64,000 bases of DNA from Mucilaginibacter achroorhodeus. GTDB taxonomy: Bacteria > Bacteroidota > Bacteroidia > Sphingobacteriales > Sphingobacteriaceae. Positions 8,863 to 18,912 of this stretch are shown piece after piece. The number at the start of each line of letters is the position of its first letter. Within the stretch, counting starts at the first letter, position 1. The stretch is from the NCBI RefSeq assembly GCF_007846095.1, contig NZ_VOEI01000002.1:496001-560000 (forward strand). Reading direction: 5' to 3'. A program made the translations under genes and the position numbers. The notes under the pieces were generated by a model. The model did no database searches and had not been told where the DNA came from. It was given only the letters and a program-made list of their open reading frames with translations.

Positions 8863-10560
8863 CTAAAAATTTAAAGATATGGGCGGGTGAGTCTTACTGT
8901 TGTTGTCAATCATGTCCAACTTCCTTCGGGTCAACGCCTTTGGCTTTGGACTTAGGATATTAAAAACCTTAGTAAGGTGGTAAACAACAAGATAAAGCAC
9001 CACCAATTGTAGAAAATCGCGTATTAAAAATGTAGCCGTGGCAGTTGCGCTTTCCGCTGGCAAAAACCGAAAAATAGAGTCGAGCAACAACATCCCGCAT
9101 AAACTAAAACTCAGTTTAGTAGTTGATGAGCCTGGTATGCTCCCGGGAATGATCTGTTTAGTAAAAAGCAAGTCGAACAAGTAAAATACCGGCACTATAC
9201 CTATACCTAAAATAGCCAGGTACCACCACCCAAATGTTGCCATACCGATACCTGCCATGCTGCCAGTACGATATCCGCCCAAAGAGGCTTTGGGCCCTCC
9301 AGCCCGATAGTATAAATAATCGCCTATGGAAACGCCGCGGAGCATTTTCTTATCCACATTTATCTTAAGTACATCAAGCAGCGGCTGAGGTAAAATAGAC
9401 AACACATAATCGATATTGAACTTACGCATCAGCGGATCCTGCCGGCCTATTCGCTTTGCCTCTATGAGGCTGGCATCATTAAACTTAATATTTGAGAAAC
9501 GCGCCAAAAAAATATTGTTCAAATAATTCTCGTCCCAATCCGGCTTGCCGGTTATATCAGATTGGCGGTACTGTTCAATGGTTCTTTTATCCTGATAAGC
9601 TTCAAAAGTAAGGCTGATCAATCTGTCATATGGTATATCCATACGCTGCCCGCGCACAAGCACCATCGCTGTTCCTATGTCTGCTATGGGGCCGGTAAAT
9701 AATAAATAAGCCCCCAATGCTATTACCGCATTTTTTACAGTAAGAAATTTTGCTTTGTAAACACCCAGCAGTAATCCCATAAAATAAGAGAAACCTACCG
9801 ACGTGAAACCTATCATAAAACCACCTCTGCTGTTACGCCCTATACTTACCAGGAACAATAACATGGTGAAGCCTACAAGATATGCGATAAGCATTTTGGG
9901 TAATGGCTGTTTACTACCATATAGCCCGGTAAAAGGTATAAAGAACGGTGCGTATGAAAACGGCATTAAAGATTGAATAGCCTTATCACTTGCAGAGCCG
10001 GTAACTTCCCACCCTATATTGGGCGAATACAAATACACGTAAAAAGTAGCACCTATGCCTAATAAACCCATTATCCATAGTTGTATATGGGTTGGCGGTG
10101 TATACAAACCAGCTTTGGCCAGCAATGATCGTTCTCGTTTGTGAAGCGTATATGGCAATTGCCTGTATAAATAGTGTGCAATTACCAAAACGGCGAACGT
10201 AAGCGTAGAGTGAAGAAATACCTGGTACGGCAGTACAAAGTTAAATACAACAGGCTTCCATTCAGCAAGGGTAAACAGCAGCGGGAAGTAAAACTGTGTT
10301 AAAGTAAAGCCTAAGATAAGGAAAGTTGAAAGCGGGTAATCTTTTATCATCCCTATTTTAAGGAACACCGTTTTGGTATAGTACCAGGTAGCCAGCACAC
10401 AAACAACCGCAACAGCATTTGGCAGTGTGGTGAATACAAAAACTTGCAAAACCGAAGTGAGCACCAATACCCACCACGACCACTTTTGAAGGCTTTCAAT
10501 AAAGCTATACTTGTCACCAGGAAGTGAGATACTGCCGCCCTGTGAGATATTTAAATTCAT
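8863..10560 (-). CDS. Polytopic membrane protein, candidate polysaccharide polymerase (Wzy-like)
   Basis: A 565-residue protein with about ten or more hydrophobic segments and a long periplasmic-type loop in the second half (roughly residues 305-435, with DKRTIEQYRQSDITGKPDWD). This layout and its position between the flippase gene and glycosyltransferases fit a Wzy-type polymerase, which joins lipid-linked repeat units in the periplasm. Wzy proteins share very little sequence, so the call is based on topology and context. No signature was recognised with certainty. It starts 33 bp after the wzx-like gene and ends 9 bp before the CgeB-like gene. O-antigen ligase or another EpsG-like protein are alternatives. 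Confidence 0.6.
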   Translation of the reverse strand: MNLNISQGGSISLPGDKYSFIESLQKWSWWVLVLTSVLQVFVFTTLPNAVAVVCVLATWYYTKTVFLKIGMIKDYPLSTFLILGFTLTQFYFPLLFTLAEWKPVVFNFVLPYQVFLHSTLTFAVLVIAHYLYRQLPYTLHKRERSLLAKAGLYTPPTHIQLWIMGLLGIGATFYVYLYSPNIGWEVTGSASDKAIQSLMPFSYAPFFIPFTGLYGSKQPLPKMLIAYLVGFTMLLFLVSIGRNSRGGFMIGFTSVGFSYFMGLLLGVYKAKFLTVKNAVIALGAYLLFTGPIADIGTAMVLVRGQRMDIPYDRLISLTFEAYQDKRTIEQYRQSDITGKPDWDENYLNNIFLARFSNIKFNDASLIEAKRIGRQDPLMRKFNIDYVLSILPQPLLDVLKINVDKKMLRGVSIGDYLYYRAGGPKASLGGYRTGSMAGIGMATFGWWYLAILGIGIVPVFYLFDLLFTKQIIPGSIPGSSTTKLSFSLCGMLLLDSIFRFLPAESATATATFLIRDFLQLVVLYLVVYHLTKVFNILSPKPKALTRRKLDMIDNNSKTHPPISLNF

Positions 10561-10593
10561 AAAATAAATGAAGTATCTGGTTTGAGAGATATG

Positions 10594-12120
10594 TTATTTC
10601 CTGAATGCCTGTATATTACTAAACATAGCCTTTGCGCGGTAACGAGCGAACGAAGGCATGCTTCTCCAGTAATCGTACCCGTTCAAAAGCATCATTGCAA
10701 GAATTATTGGCAACAGTATAAAACGGCTGCTTTCAAATAGAATGATGAGTGCCATGCCAACTCCTGCTATTAAAACTGCACGCGTAGCAATTACAGATGC
10801 CCGCTTTGGCCACATAAGGCCGTTGTATTTTAACCAGCTTTTAGCTGTGCTGATGTAGCCAACTGTTGTTGCAATTTCTGCAGCAAGCAATATCATGCCC
10901 GCACCGGTTAAACCTGCATAGGGCACCATCAATACCATACCTGCTACTACAATAACAGCGGCAACAGCAGATATTTTCAACTGCACTTTTAAAAGATTAT
11001 TTCCTGTAACTATAGCGATGGCGGGTTGTGCAATGGCATATACCAGAACGCTTAATGATAAAATTGCAAACAACAAGGGATCGAAAATAACTTTGCCCCT
11101 TGTCCACATATTGAAGAGCGGTTTGATAAACGTTTGCAGCGCAACTACTGCCGGCGCCATCAGCGCAATTATTACCACCCATATAGTCCCCAGCGCAATT
11201 TCGCTGCGTTCCTGCTCGCGTTTGTTTAAAAAATGCATCAGCTCCGGCAACATAGGATTTGATATACTGTGCAAGCCCTGCATGGCAAAATTAGCTCCCG
11301 TGCGTATAGTTGAAAATGCCACAAGGTTTGCAGCACCAGTTAATGGGGCCAGTATTACCCTTACTCCTACATTTCTTAAATTCTCAAGCATATTTTTGGC
11401 TGATACATTTATGGAATGAATAAAATTTCGCCACCCTAATGGTATTGATCCTTTACTGAACACTACTTTTTGCCGATGAATAAGAATAAAGAGATCTATG
11501 TATTGAATGGTATAAATAACGCTGCCGGCAACAGTCATTGCTACTGCTGCCTGCCAAAAGCTTGCACCGTATAAAACAGCAACAGCCGGCGCAATTGCAT
11601 TAACAGCCATTGTAGCTGCTGTCCACCAGGCTACGCGGGGGTAATAGCCAAATACCGGCAAAGCACGTGTTATAACCCCTAAGCCACTGTAAAAAACACA
11701 CCAGGCAATGCTTTGCATAATAATTACTATGCCTGCCGTGTGTATAAGCGACGGACTAAGGCCTTTTATCTCATTAAGTATAAGGCCAAACAGGCTGGTT
11801 TTTATCAAGAGTATGATCAAAATTACTTCTAAAACACCTACACCCAACCCTACCCATACTCCAGACCATAAGTAAAGGCCTATCTTTTTGGGGTTTGCTT
11901 TACCAATACGCAGAAATTCAAAACTGAGGAAACTGTGATGACCGATATCAATAGTGGTGAGCAAGGTTGAAAGGGCCTGTATCGCTAACCATAAACCGTA
12001 GGTTTTAATATCCCAGGATGAGAGATAAACCGGTACTAAAAGCACCTGCGTAAATACAGTTATCAAAATCTGCGACCATGAGGCTAAACTTCCGTTAATT
12101 AAGCGCCTGGCTATAGACAT
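10594..12120 (-). CDS. Polysaccharide flippase (Wzx-like, MOP superfamily)
   Basis: A 508-residue integral membrane protein with about 12-14 predicted hydrophobic helices. The N-terminus, MSIARRLINGSLASWSQIL with WDIKTYGLWLAIQALSTLL, is typical of polysaccharide transporters of the MATE/MOP superfamily. It would move undecaprenyl-diphosphate-linked repeat units across the inner membrane. The gene lies 42 bp after the Wzc-like gene and 33 bp before the Wzy candidate, the expected order for a Wzx/Wzy-dependent pathway. The family call is strong, while the transported unit is unknown. Confidence 0.85.
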   Translation of the reverse strand: MSIARRLINGSLASWSQILITVFTQVLLVPVYLSSWDIKTYGLWLAIQALSTLLTTIDIGHHSFLSFEFLRIGKANPKKIGLYLWSGVWVGLGVGVLEVILIILLIKTSLFGLILNEIKGLSPSLIHTAGIVIIMQSIAWCVFYSGLGVITRALPVFGYYPRVAWWTAATMAVNAIAPAVAVLYGASFWQAAVAMTVAGSVIYTIQYIDLFILIHRQKVVFSKGSIPLGWRNFIHSINVSAKNMLENLRNVGVRVILAPLTGAANLVAFSTIRTGANFAMQGLHSISNPMLPELMHFLNKREQERSEIALGTIWVVIIALMAPAVVALQTFIKPLFNMWTRGKVIFDPLLFAILSLSVLVYAIAQPAIAIVTGNNLLKVQLKISAVAAVIVVAGMVLMVPYAGLTGAGMILLAAEIATTVGYISTAKSWLKYNGLMWPKRASVIATRAVLIAGVGMALIILFESSRFILLPIILAMMLLNGYDYWRSMPSFARYRAKAMFSNIQAFRK

Positions 12121-12162
12121 ATGTGTTTAATAAATACTGATGAGTAATAGATAGGGTGATAC

Positions 12163-14520
12163 TTAAAACCTGGCGGCAAAATCTGTAAATACCGATTGTG
12201 GCTCTTCTTTGCTTTTTTTGTCGGCATAGTAATCCCAATCCATTGAGTATCCAAAACGCTCGTCCATTTCTACGCTGTTGAAAACTATCTGCATGTTCCT
12301 GAGCTTGTTTGACTGGTACACCTCTTCTATATATTCCAGCTCTGCTTTATTGGTGTAATTATGCCTTACAATGTACAGGCATACATCGCACAGCGGGGCC
12401 AGTATAGCTGTATCAGTCACAAGGCGCATTGGCGGCGAATCTATCAGGATGTTATCATAATCAAATTTCAATGTATTGATTATCAGCTCCATTCGTTCGC
12501 TTTCAAGCAGTTCTGATGGGTTATCTGGTATAGCACCTGATTTTATCAGCATCAGATCCGGATGGATACCTGATGGTTGTATAATTTCTTCAATTGAAGC
12601 TTTTCCTTGCAGGTATTCGCTCATGCCCGGGCGGGTGTTGCTGATATTGAATAACTTTGAGATCTTGGGCCTGCGCAGATCTAACTCTATCAGGATGGTA
12701 CGTTTACCAGATACAGCAAGAGATGCGCCCGTGTTACTGGCCACAAAACTTTTACCCTCACCGGCCTTACTTGATGTAAAGAGTGTAACCCTGGCTTTTG
12801 CCGATGGGTTTGTTGCCTGCAGTAGGTTTGTACGCAGCAGCCTCAGCTGTTCGCCTATGGCATAATGTCCCTTGTTTAAAACCACCAAGTTACTTTTATC
12901 TCTTGATCTTAAAAGCTCGCAAATTATTGGTGCAGATGTTTTAAGCTCTATTTCATGTTTTGTAAGGATGCGGTTTTTGAACGCTTTGCGTGTAGAAATA
13001 AATGCAGCGGGCATAATTAAACCACATAGCAACGCTATAGCTACGGGGAACTTTGCAGAAGAAACCGGCAACTCGTAATAAGCGTCTTCAACTGTGCGTG
13101 CATCATTTAATGTTGATGCGTAACTCAAGGCAATTTCTTCGCGTTTCTGTAAAAGGTATACATACAGATTTTCCTTGATCCCCTGCTGGCGTTTAACGCT
13201 CACATACTGGCGCTCATGCCCTGGTATACTTTTTATTGACGATTCGAAATTTGAGTTATTGGACTCTAATTGACGCTTTGTGGCAATAAGCGAAGATTTG
13301 ATACTGGAGATCTTATTTTTGATAGCTTCCCTTGTGCTTTTTATCTGGCTTACAACCGGGTCAAAAATCGGGTTCTCAGCAGGTGTGGTGGCCAGCATAC
13401 GTGTCATCTTCAATTCCAGACCTGCTAATTGGTCTACCAAGCTAACAAGCCCGGGATCAGCAATGCCGATTGTAGCAGGTGCCGAAGTGTGCGATGCTGA
13501 ATTGACAAACGCTTCTGTCTCGCGTATCACGTTAAGCTGAATGTTTACCTCGTTTAACTTAACATCATTAGACTGTATGTTGTTTAAATACAGCTGCGAT
13601 TGTGATGATATATCTGTTAATCCGATACTGCTTTTATAATCTTCAACTGTTTTTTCGGCACCTGATAATTCATTGGTCAGTAATGATAGCCTGTCGTCAA
13701 TAAACTTAAGCGTACGGGCGGTTTCCTGATTTTTAAAATCAATATTGGAATATTTGTAAGCACCGATAAGATGGTTCAGTATTAGTGTGCCTCTCGCAGC
13801 TACCTGGTCATTCATCTGAATATCAACCAGCGGGGCGTTCCTGTCTAATATTACATTTAAAGCTTTTTGATAACGGGTTATTGCGGCTTCGGTATCCTGT
13901 ACATTTATACGCAGGGTTTTGCCTATGTAACCATTTAAATCAGCCCCACTGTTCAACTGCCAACGGCCAAACTTATTCACAAGCGGTTCATTGAACGGAA
14001 GCCTCACCGTTTTGCCACCATCTTGTTTTAGCTCAAAATATTTGTTATTTATAATGGTTAGGTCCAGCACTTTGGTCTTGTCGCCTAACTTTAGCGGGCT
14101 GTTAATTTTAAAAGTTACCGGGACTGTGTTATAAACATCGCGATAAGTAAGATGATAGGGCACCTGGTAATTAATTTCCAATTGCAGTTCATTAACTACT
14201 CTGCGTATCAAAGGTCTTGATTTTATAATAGCTACTTCGCTTTCAGCCAACTTGGGAGATTGCAAAATATCCAATTTTTCAAGCGCTGTTTTAGTCTCTG
14301 TCTGGTCTTTTCCGGCATCGTTAATGGCTATTTTTGCCATTATCAGATACTGCGGCACATTATTCTGGATATAAAAGTAAGCTCCTGTTAAACATAGCGC
14401 TACGCTTATCAAAAACAAGGGCCAATGGTAAGAGTAAGTACTCCAAATCCTTTTTACATTCTGCGAGTTGTTGTTGCTTGCAGATTCTTTATACAAATAT
14501 TGTTGATCTTGCATTTTCAT
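12163..14520 (-). CDS. Wzc-like chain-length determinant and tyrosine autokinase
   Basis: A 785-residue inner-membrane protein. The N-terminal Wzz-type domain starts with a membrane helix near residue 35 (WPLFLISVALCLTGAYFYI) and continues through a long coiled-coil periplasmic region. A second helix lies near residue 495 (FPVAIALLCGLIMPAAF). The cytoplasmic BY-kinase domain follows, with Walker A SSKAGEGKS near residue 580, Walker A' ELDLRRPKISKLF and Walker B ILIDSPP. The C-terminal tail has only a small tyrosine cluster (YSMDWDYYADKK) for autophosphorylation. It controls polymer length and export with the Wza-like protein encoded 10 bp upstream. Confidence 0.92.
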   Translation of the reverse strand: MKMQDQQYLYKESASNNNSQNVKRIWSTYSYHWPLFLISVALCLTGAYFYIQNNVPQYLIMAKIAINDAGKDQTETKTALEKLDILQSPKLAESEVAIIKSRPLIRRVVNELQLEINYQVPYHLTYRDVYNTVPVTFKINSPLKLGDKTKVLDLTIINNKYFELKQDGGKTVRLPFNEPLVNKFGRWQLNSGADLNGYIGKTLRINVQDTEAAITRYQKALNVILDRNAPLVDIQMNDQVAARGTLILNHLIGAYKYSNIDFKNQETARTLKFIDDRLSLLTNELSGAEKTVEDYKSSIGLTDISSQSQLYLNNIQSNDVKLNEVNIQLNVIRETEAFVNSASHTSAPATIGIADPGLVSLVDQLAGLELKMTRMLATTPAENPIFDPVVSQIKSTREAIKNKISSIKSSLIATKRQLESNNSNFESSIKSIPGHERQYVSVKRQQGIKENLYVYLLQKREEIALSYASTLNDARTVEDAYYELPVSSAKFPVAIALLCGLIMPAAFISTRKAFKNRILTKHEIELKTSAPIICELLRSRDKSNLVVLNKGHYAIGEQLRLLRTNLLQATNPSAKARVTLFTSSKAGEGKSFVASNTGASLAVSGKRTILIELDLRRPKISKLFNISNTRPGMSEYLQGKASIEEIIQPSGIHPDLMLIKSGAIPDNPSELLESERMELIINTLKFDYDNILIDSPPMRLVTDTAILAPLCDVCLYIVRHNYTNKAELEYIEEVYQSNKLRNMQIVFNSVEMDERFGYSMDWDYYADKKSKEEPQSVFTDFAARF

Positions 14521-14530
14521 CTTCGTGGTT

Positions 14531-15262
14531 TTAATTTCTTAAAACATTAGCCAGTACTATTGCCACAATTGACAGGCCCGATAACAATAAGCTAAGTGTA
14601 CGATATCCCCTGTCAACTTCGGCAAATTTTGTTTTATCGGGTTGTACATACAAAATATCGTTATTGCGCAGGTAATAACTATCTGCCCGTAAAGTGCTTG
14701 TTTTGGTGAGGTCGATATTGATGTAAGACCGCTTGCCCTCAACCTCTCTTATTAGTAATACATTGGTTCGCAGGGCGGTGATATTCAGATCGCCGGCAAG
14801 GCTGAGTGCATCTAATACGCTTACTTTGGAGTTGGCTATTTTGAACACATCAGGCCGTAAAACATCGCCCAATACCGATATTTTAAAATTGGTGATCTTA
14901 ACGTTCACCGTTGGGTTTCTTAGATATTTGCTAAGTGATGTTTTAAGCTTTGTTTGAAGATCATCTGCCGTTGAGCCGGCCACCAAAACCTCGCCTAATA
15001 AAGGCAATTGTATAGTGCCACGCTGACTTACCTGGTATTCGGCTTTGCCGGTTGAGTCTTGCCAGGCGCTTGCGTTAGCACTGGTTACATTTACGCTGAG
15101 AATATCCTGCGGTTGAATAATAAGCGGCGAATAGTTTGTGATCTCTTCCTGCGGAGAAGGCGATCTTTTTACATCCTGAAAGTAAGGTACGTTTTTGTAA
15201 GAACTGCAGGACGATAACCAAACCATAACTGCTATGGCCTGAAAAAATAGACTTTTTTTCAT
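14531..15262 (-). CDS. Wza-like polysaccharide export lipoprotein
   Basis: A 243-residue outer-membrane lipoprotein. The signal peptide ends in the lipobox WLSSC with the lipidated Cys at residue 19. A polysaccharide-export (PES) domain follows (about 48-120, IIQPQDILSVNVTSANASA), then one SLBB domain (about 125-205, ISVLGDVLRPDVFKI). A C-terminal hydrophobic helix (TLSLLLSGLSIVAIVLANVL) would cross the membrane, as in Wza. It forms the export channel with the Wzc-like protein. It is the first gene of a tightly spaced minus-strand run and is preceded by 371 bp of noncoding DNA, so a main promoter probably lies there. Confidence 0.92.
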   Translation of the reverse strand: MKKSLFFQAIAVMVWLSSCSSYKNVPYFQDVKRSPSPQEEITNYSPLIIQPQDILSVNVTSANASAWQDSTGKAEYQVSQRGTIQLPLLGEVLVAGSTADDLQTKLKTSLSKYLRNPTVNVKITNFKISVLGDVLRPDVFKIANSKVSVLDALSLAGDLNITALRTNVLLIREVEGKRSYINIDLTKTSTLRADSYYLRNNDILYVQPDKTKFAEVDRGYRTLSLLLSGLSIVAIVLANVLRN

Positions 15263-15633
15263 TAGTAAGTGATTGATTAAATTTATTTGGATTAAGGCAA
15301 CAGCAATAAACTATGCCGAGGAATGCGGATTGCAGGCGATTGGCCAAAGCTTCGCCATTTGTCTTACAACGCCGTTATTATGTTTATTAAATTCGCCCCT
15401 ATCAGGAGATTAATTTTAATTTCCCTGGCGTTTAATACCTTAAATTTAATCACAAAAAAATGGTTTAAACAGTAGTTTTAGATTGTGGGTACTATATTGA
15501 GTAAAAGAGAGAAATACTGTGAACAGATTGCCTGGCAGGATTTTGAATTAGTTTCAACTTTTTGTTAGAACTTGTTTTTATCAATTAATTCATCTTAAAT
15601 TAAACCTTGATCAAATCTTAAATAAGGCTTAAT
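15263..15633 (-). other. Noncoding region upstream of the wza-like gene
   Basis: This AT-rich 371-bp gap separates the GDP-fucose synthase gene from the wza-like gene, both on the minus strand. It probably holds the promoter and leader for the wza-wzc-wzx operon. No confident TTTG-N19-TAnnTTTG match, strong terminator hairpin or coding region was found. Confidence 0.35.
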
Positions 15634-16578
15634 TTATACAGCCAGGAGGTTTTCATAGCGCACCAAAAAATCCAAATATGCTTTTTCTAACCCTTCGGTA
15701 AGGTCCGTTTTCGCTGTCCATCCCATTTGCGTTAATTTTGAAACATCAAGTACTTTACGTGGCGTACCATCAGGCTTAGAGAGGTCGTTCTCTATACCGC
15801 CTTCATAGCCGACAACGTTTTTAACCAAATGTGCAAGTTCTGCAATGCTTTCCTCCTTACCTGTTCCTATGTTTACTGCCTCAGCCCCATTGTAGTTTTG
15901 CATCAGAAAATAGCAGGCATCGGCCATATCATCCACGTATAAAAACTCGCGTTTAGGAGAGCCAGTACCCCACATGGTAATAAATGGCAACTGCTGCATT
16001 TTGGCTTCATGAAAACGGCGGATAAGGGCTGGCAACACATGAGAATTTTGCGGATGGTAGTTGTCATTGATGCCATACAAACTGGCAGGTAAAGCGCAAA
16101 TAAAGTTACATTGGTATTGATGCCTGTAGGCCTGGCACATTCTTATCCCGGCAAGTTTGGCAATCGCATAAGGCTCATTAGTTGGTTCCAATGCCCCCGT
16201 AAGCAGGCTGTCCTCCTGTAAAGGTTGTGGTGCCATTTTTGGATAAATACAACTTGAACCCAGAAACAACAACTTGCTAACACCTGTTTTACAGGCATAG
16301 TGTATAAGGTTGTTCTGTATCTGTAAATTATGATACAAAAAATCGGCTTTATAAGTATTGTTGGCCATTATTCCCCCTACTTTGGCCGCCGCCACAAAAA
16401 CGTATTCTATTTGTTGCTCTTCAAAAAAAAGGGCAACCTTTTGCTGATCTCTCAGATCGAGCTGTGCCGATGTGCGGACGACTATATTGGTATAACCTTC
16501 CTTATGCAGCTTCCGCAAAATTGCAGAGCCTACCATACCGGTATGGCCGGCCACATATATTTTTGAAGAATTTTCCAT
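15634..16578 (-). CDS. fcl: GDP-L-fucose synthase
   Basis: A 314-residue SDR that converts GDP-4-keto-6-deoxymannose to GDP-L-fucose by epimerisation and reduction. Family marks are the N-terminal [26 protein letters not shown], the SSCIYPK active-site loop, YAIAKLAG with the catalytic Tyr and Lys, and [18 protein letters not shown]. The length is normal. The partner enzyme GDP-mannose 4,6-dehydratase (gmd) is not in this window, so the precursor must be made by a gene elsewhere. It is flanked by noncoding DNA on both sides (371 bp downstream and 560 bp upstream) and may be transcribed alone. Confidence 0.92.
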   Translation of the reverse strand: MENSSKIYVAGHTGMVGSAILRKLHKEGYTNIVVRTSAQLDLRDQQKVALFFEEQQIEYVFVAAAKVGGIMANNTYKADFLYHNLQIQNNLIHYACKTGVSKLLFLGSSCIYPKMAPQPLQEDSLLTGALEPTNEPYAIAKLAGIRMCQAYRHQYQCNFICALPASLYGINDNYHPQNSHVLPALIRRFHEAKMQQLPFITMWGTGSPKREFLYVDDMADACYFLMQNYNGAEAVNIGTGKEESIAELAHLVKNVVGYEGGIENDLSKPDGTPRKVLDVSKLTQMGWTAKTDLTEGLEKAYLDFLVRYENLLAV

Positions 16579-17138
16579 TTTAGTACTCGTTTTGGTGAAT
16601 TATTATAAAACCAGACTCTTACAGTATTTTGTTAAATAGAAATAATTAAAGGTCACCCTTGCCTTTCTTAAGCCAGACTATCGTGTTGTTGCCGCGGTTA
16701 CACCCACACTGCATAAGATAATACGGCTTGCATTTAGAAACTAGTGTCGAAGTTTTTGGCCACATGGATAGTTGAATAAAGGATATTGAAAAATAAAAGT
16801 CATACAAAGGTCATCTATCGCAACCTTAATAGGCCATCTGACGATTATTTTATGTTTTTATAAGTTAAAAGAATTCCAAAAATTTAATAATAGGTTAATT
16901 TTAAATAGTAGGATAAATTTCTACACAGGTAGTTATATAAATTCGGAGTAAAAACAAATTAACTCTTAATTACAAAAAATCCTTATTAGTATCTATAAGT
17001 CTTTCATTACTATCAATTTAAATAAAAACCGCGGTAAACAATTTATCGTAAAATCGATTATCTTTATTGTAAATACCCTAACCCGAATCACTGCTTAGCT
17101 GACCTTAAAGACAAAAGCCGAGCCTTCATCTTACAAAT
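16579..17138. other. Noncoding region between the fcl gene and the second HTH regulator
   Basis: This 560-bp divergent intergenic region holds no plausible gene. It must contain the promoters for fcl (minus) and the HTH gene at 17139 (plus). It is strongly AT-rich between about 16850 and 17090. No high-quality inverted repeat or full promoter match could be supported by eye. Confidence 0.35.
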
Positions 17139-17546
17139 ATGGAAATAGACGTACACTACGGTCAAATTGTAGAAAAAATTGTAAGGCGCAATAGTTATAG
17201 TATAACTGAACTTGCTGCCCTTACTAAAGTAAACCGCCGATCAGTCTATAACTGGTTTAATCAAAAACGTTTAAGCCCGGGAATCATCTACAAGATTGGG
17301 ATAGCTTTAGATTACGATTTTTCGATAGAGATGCCAGAGCTTTTTTCTTCTGATGATTTTAAAAAGCGATCACACGATGATAAACCGCCGCCATTATTTT
17401 ATAACGGGTTGGCAAACCGTGATGATGATATCATTTGGAAAAACAAGTACATTGATCTGTTAGAAGAGTTTCAGGCATTATTAGCATTACAGCTTAAAAC
17501 TGCCCAGGAGGATAAGGATAGGAAAATGCAGACCATAGTAGAATAA
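17139..17546 (+). CDS. Helix-turn-helix regulator, paralogue of the protein at 964
   Basis: A 135-residue protein that matches the 964-1344 product over most of its length. Shared blocks are GQIVEK, RR..YSI.ELA.LT.VNRRSVYNWF.QKRL, IIY.IG.AL.YDFS and a C-terminal WK..YI.LLE coiled-coil segment. The HTH is again of the Cro/Xre type with the VNRRSVYNW recognition helix. The middle linker (about 75-95) differs, so the copies are not a recent duplication. The gene lies on the plus strand in the middle of a minus-strand polysaccharide locus and is convergent with the beta-helix gene 12 bp away. It is a likely local regulator of polysaccharide genes, but that is inferred. Confidence 0.82.
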   Translation: MEIDVHYGQIVEKIVRRNSYSITELAALTKVNRRSVYNWFNQKRLSPGIIYKIGIALDYDFSIEMPELFSSDDFKKRSHDDKPPPLFYNGLANRDDDIIWKNKYIDLLEEFQALLALQLKTAQEDKDRKMQTIVE

Positions 17547-17558
17547 AGCGTTGCCAGT

Positions 17559-18797
17559 CTACTTTTGAACCATACCTGCCTTATCATCCATCATATCTGA
17601 GCGGACACCCTTTACAAGGCGACCCACACCGCGCAGGTAAACACTCCATTTGGTTTTATTCAAATTCACCTGGTAAAATTTATTTTTAAGCGCTGCAATG
17701 CTGCCGCCATCAATAATAATTGTACCAATGGCTTTTCCTTCCCCCCCACCAAAAGCCCTTATCATTTTTTCGGTATAGGGGGTTTGATTACCAATATTGC
17801 AGCCATCGATTTTCAGAGAACAAGGCATATCCAAAAAAAACAAACAGCCGTTCATCAGGTCAGATGTTTCCGCTGGGTTGTAATTGCTTATTTCAATACT
17901 TCTGAAGATAATAGCCGGGGCAACGTTGCCGTTATGCACAACCAGCATGTGTTTGCCGAGTTCAAAACGGCCTCCGTTTATCAAATATGTTTGCGCGTTT
18001 GATATTTCAAACTCCAGGTTATTGTGTGATGTGCCGGTACCATAAAAATAAAATGCACCGTTACCCGTGTTCTTAGTGTCTGTTGATGTATTGCTAAAAA
18101 ACTTGTCGAGATACGCGCCAAAACAAGTATTAAGAACATTATTTAGAGAATTTGGGCCTTCGTTATGCCAGCCAATTTGCCCATTTATTACTTTGCCATA
18201 GTTGCCATATACAGAACAGTTATTCCAATTTATTATACTGATATCAGCACCACCACTAGATACTGCACCTATGCGCCAGCCCCGCTGCCCTATACCCTTA
18301 CCCAAGCTTACATGGCATGTTGTAAAATTAATATTTGAGGTAGAATGAGCAGTTCCATCAGTATCCAGATCAATACCTACAATGTTTGGAGCATTTAACA
18401 ACTTTATTTTTACCCCTTTCCATGTGGAAAAACGAAGCCCTACGATACGCAGGCATGCGCCTGTTGAGCCACCGTATAAAAATACGTTATCCCCATTAGC
18501 CTCTACATCCAGCCTAAACTCATTAGAACCGGCTGGCGGCACAATGCTTATAGTTCTGGTGATCTTGTATGTTTTCGCAGGGATTACAACTTTTAGCTTT
18601 TTTAATGTCGCGCTGCTAAACATGCTTTGAATAGCACGTGTATCGTCTTTTATTCCATCTCCGGCAGCGCCATAATCTTCAGGTGAAACATATTGGGCAG
18701 CGGTTTTGGGGTTGTTTACGTTAACTGCCTTCACCTGTTGCACAAATCCCGTCAGCATAAATAACGTTGTTAACGCTTTTGCTAAAGACCCTAACAT
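17559..18797 (-). CDS. Secreted right-handed beta-helix (pectate-lyase-like) protein
   Basis: A 412-residue exported protein. A signal peptide covers about residues 1-24 (cleavage near QQVKA). The mature start contains YGAAGDGIKDDTRAIQSMF, the hallmark of the Pectate_lyase_3 domain, followed by beta-helix-like repeats. Such proteins cut or bind acidic polysaccharides, and in polysaccharide loci they often act as lyases or hydrolases that trim the polymer. No catalytic residues can be assigned with confidence. It is the last gene of the right-half transcript, 115 bp after the DUF892-like gene. A phage tailspike-like origin is less likely given the signal peptide. Confidence 0.8.
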   Translation of the reverse strand: MLGSLAKALTTLFMLTGFVQQVKAVNVNNPKTAAQYVSPEDYGAAGDGIKDDTRAIQSMFSSATLKKLKVVIPAKTYKITRTISIVPPAGSNEFRLDVEANGDNVFLYGGSTGACLRIVGLRFSTWKGVKIKLLNAPNIVGIDLDTDGTAHSTSNINFTTCHVSLGKGIGQRGWRIGAVSSGGADISIINWNNCSVYGNYGKVINGQIGWHNEGPNSLNNVLNTCFGAYLDKFFSNTSTDTKNTGNGAFYFYGTGTSHNNLEFEISNAQTYLINGGRFELGKHMLVVHNGNVAPAIIFRSIEISNYNPAETSDLMNGCLFFLDMPCSLKIDGCNIGNQTPYTEKMIRAFGGGEGKAIGTIIIDGGSIAALKNKFYQVNLNKTKWSVYLRGVGRLVKGVRSDMMDDKAGMVQK

Positions 18798-18912
18798 AAA
18801 AGCAGTTTTTTATAAACGGCAGCAAGTACCATGCAACCGTTTAATTCCTGAATTAAACTGATCATTATTTTTATAAAGAACTTGATACTCATTGTCAAAA
18901 TACGTTCGCAGA

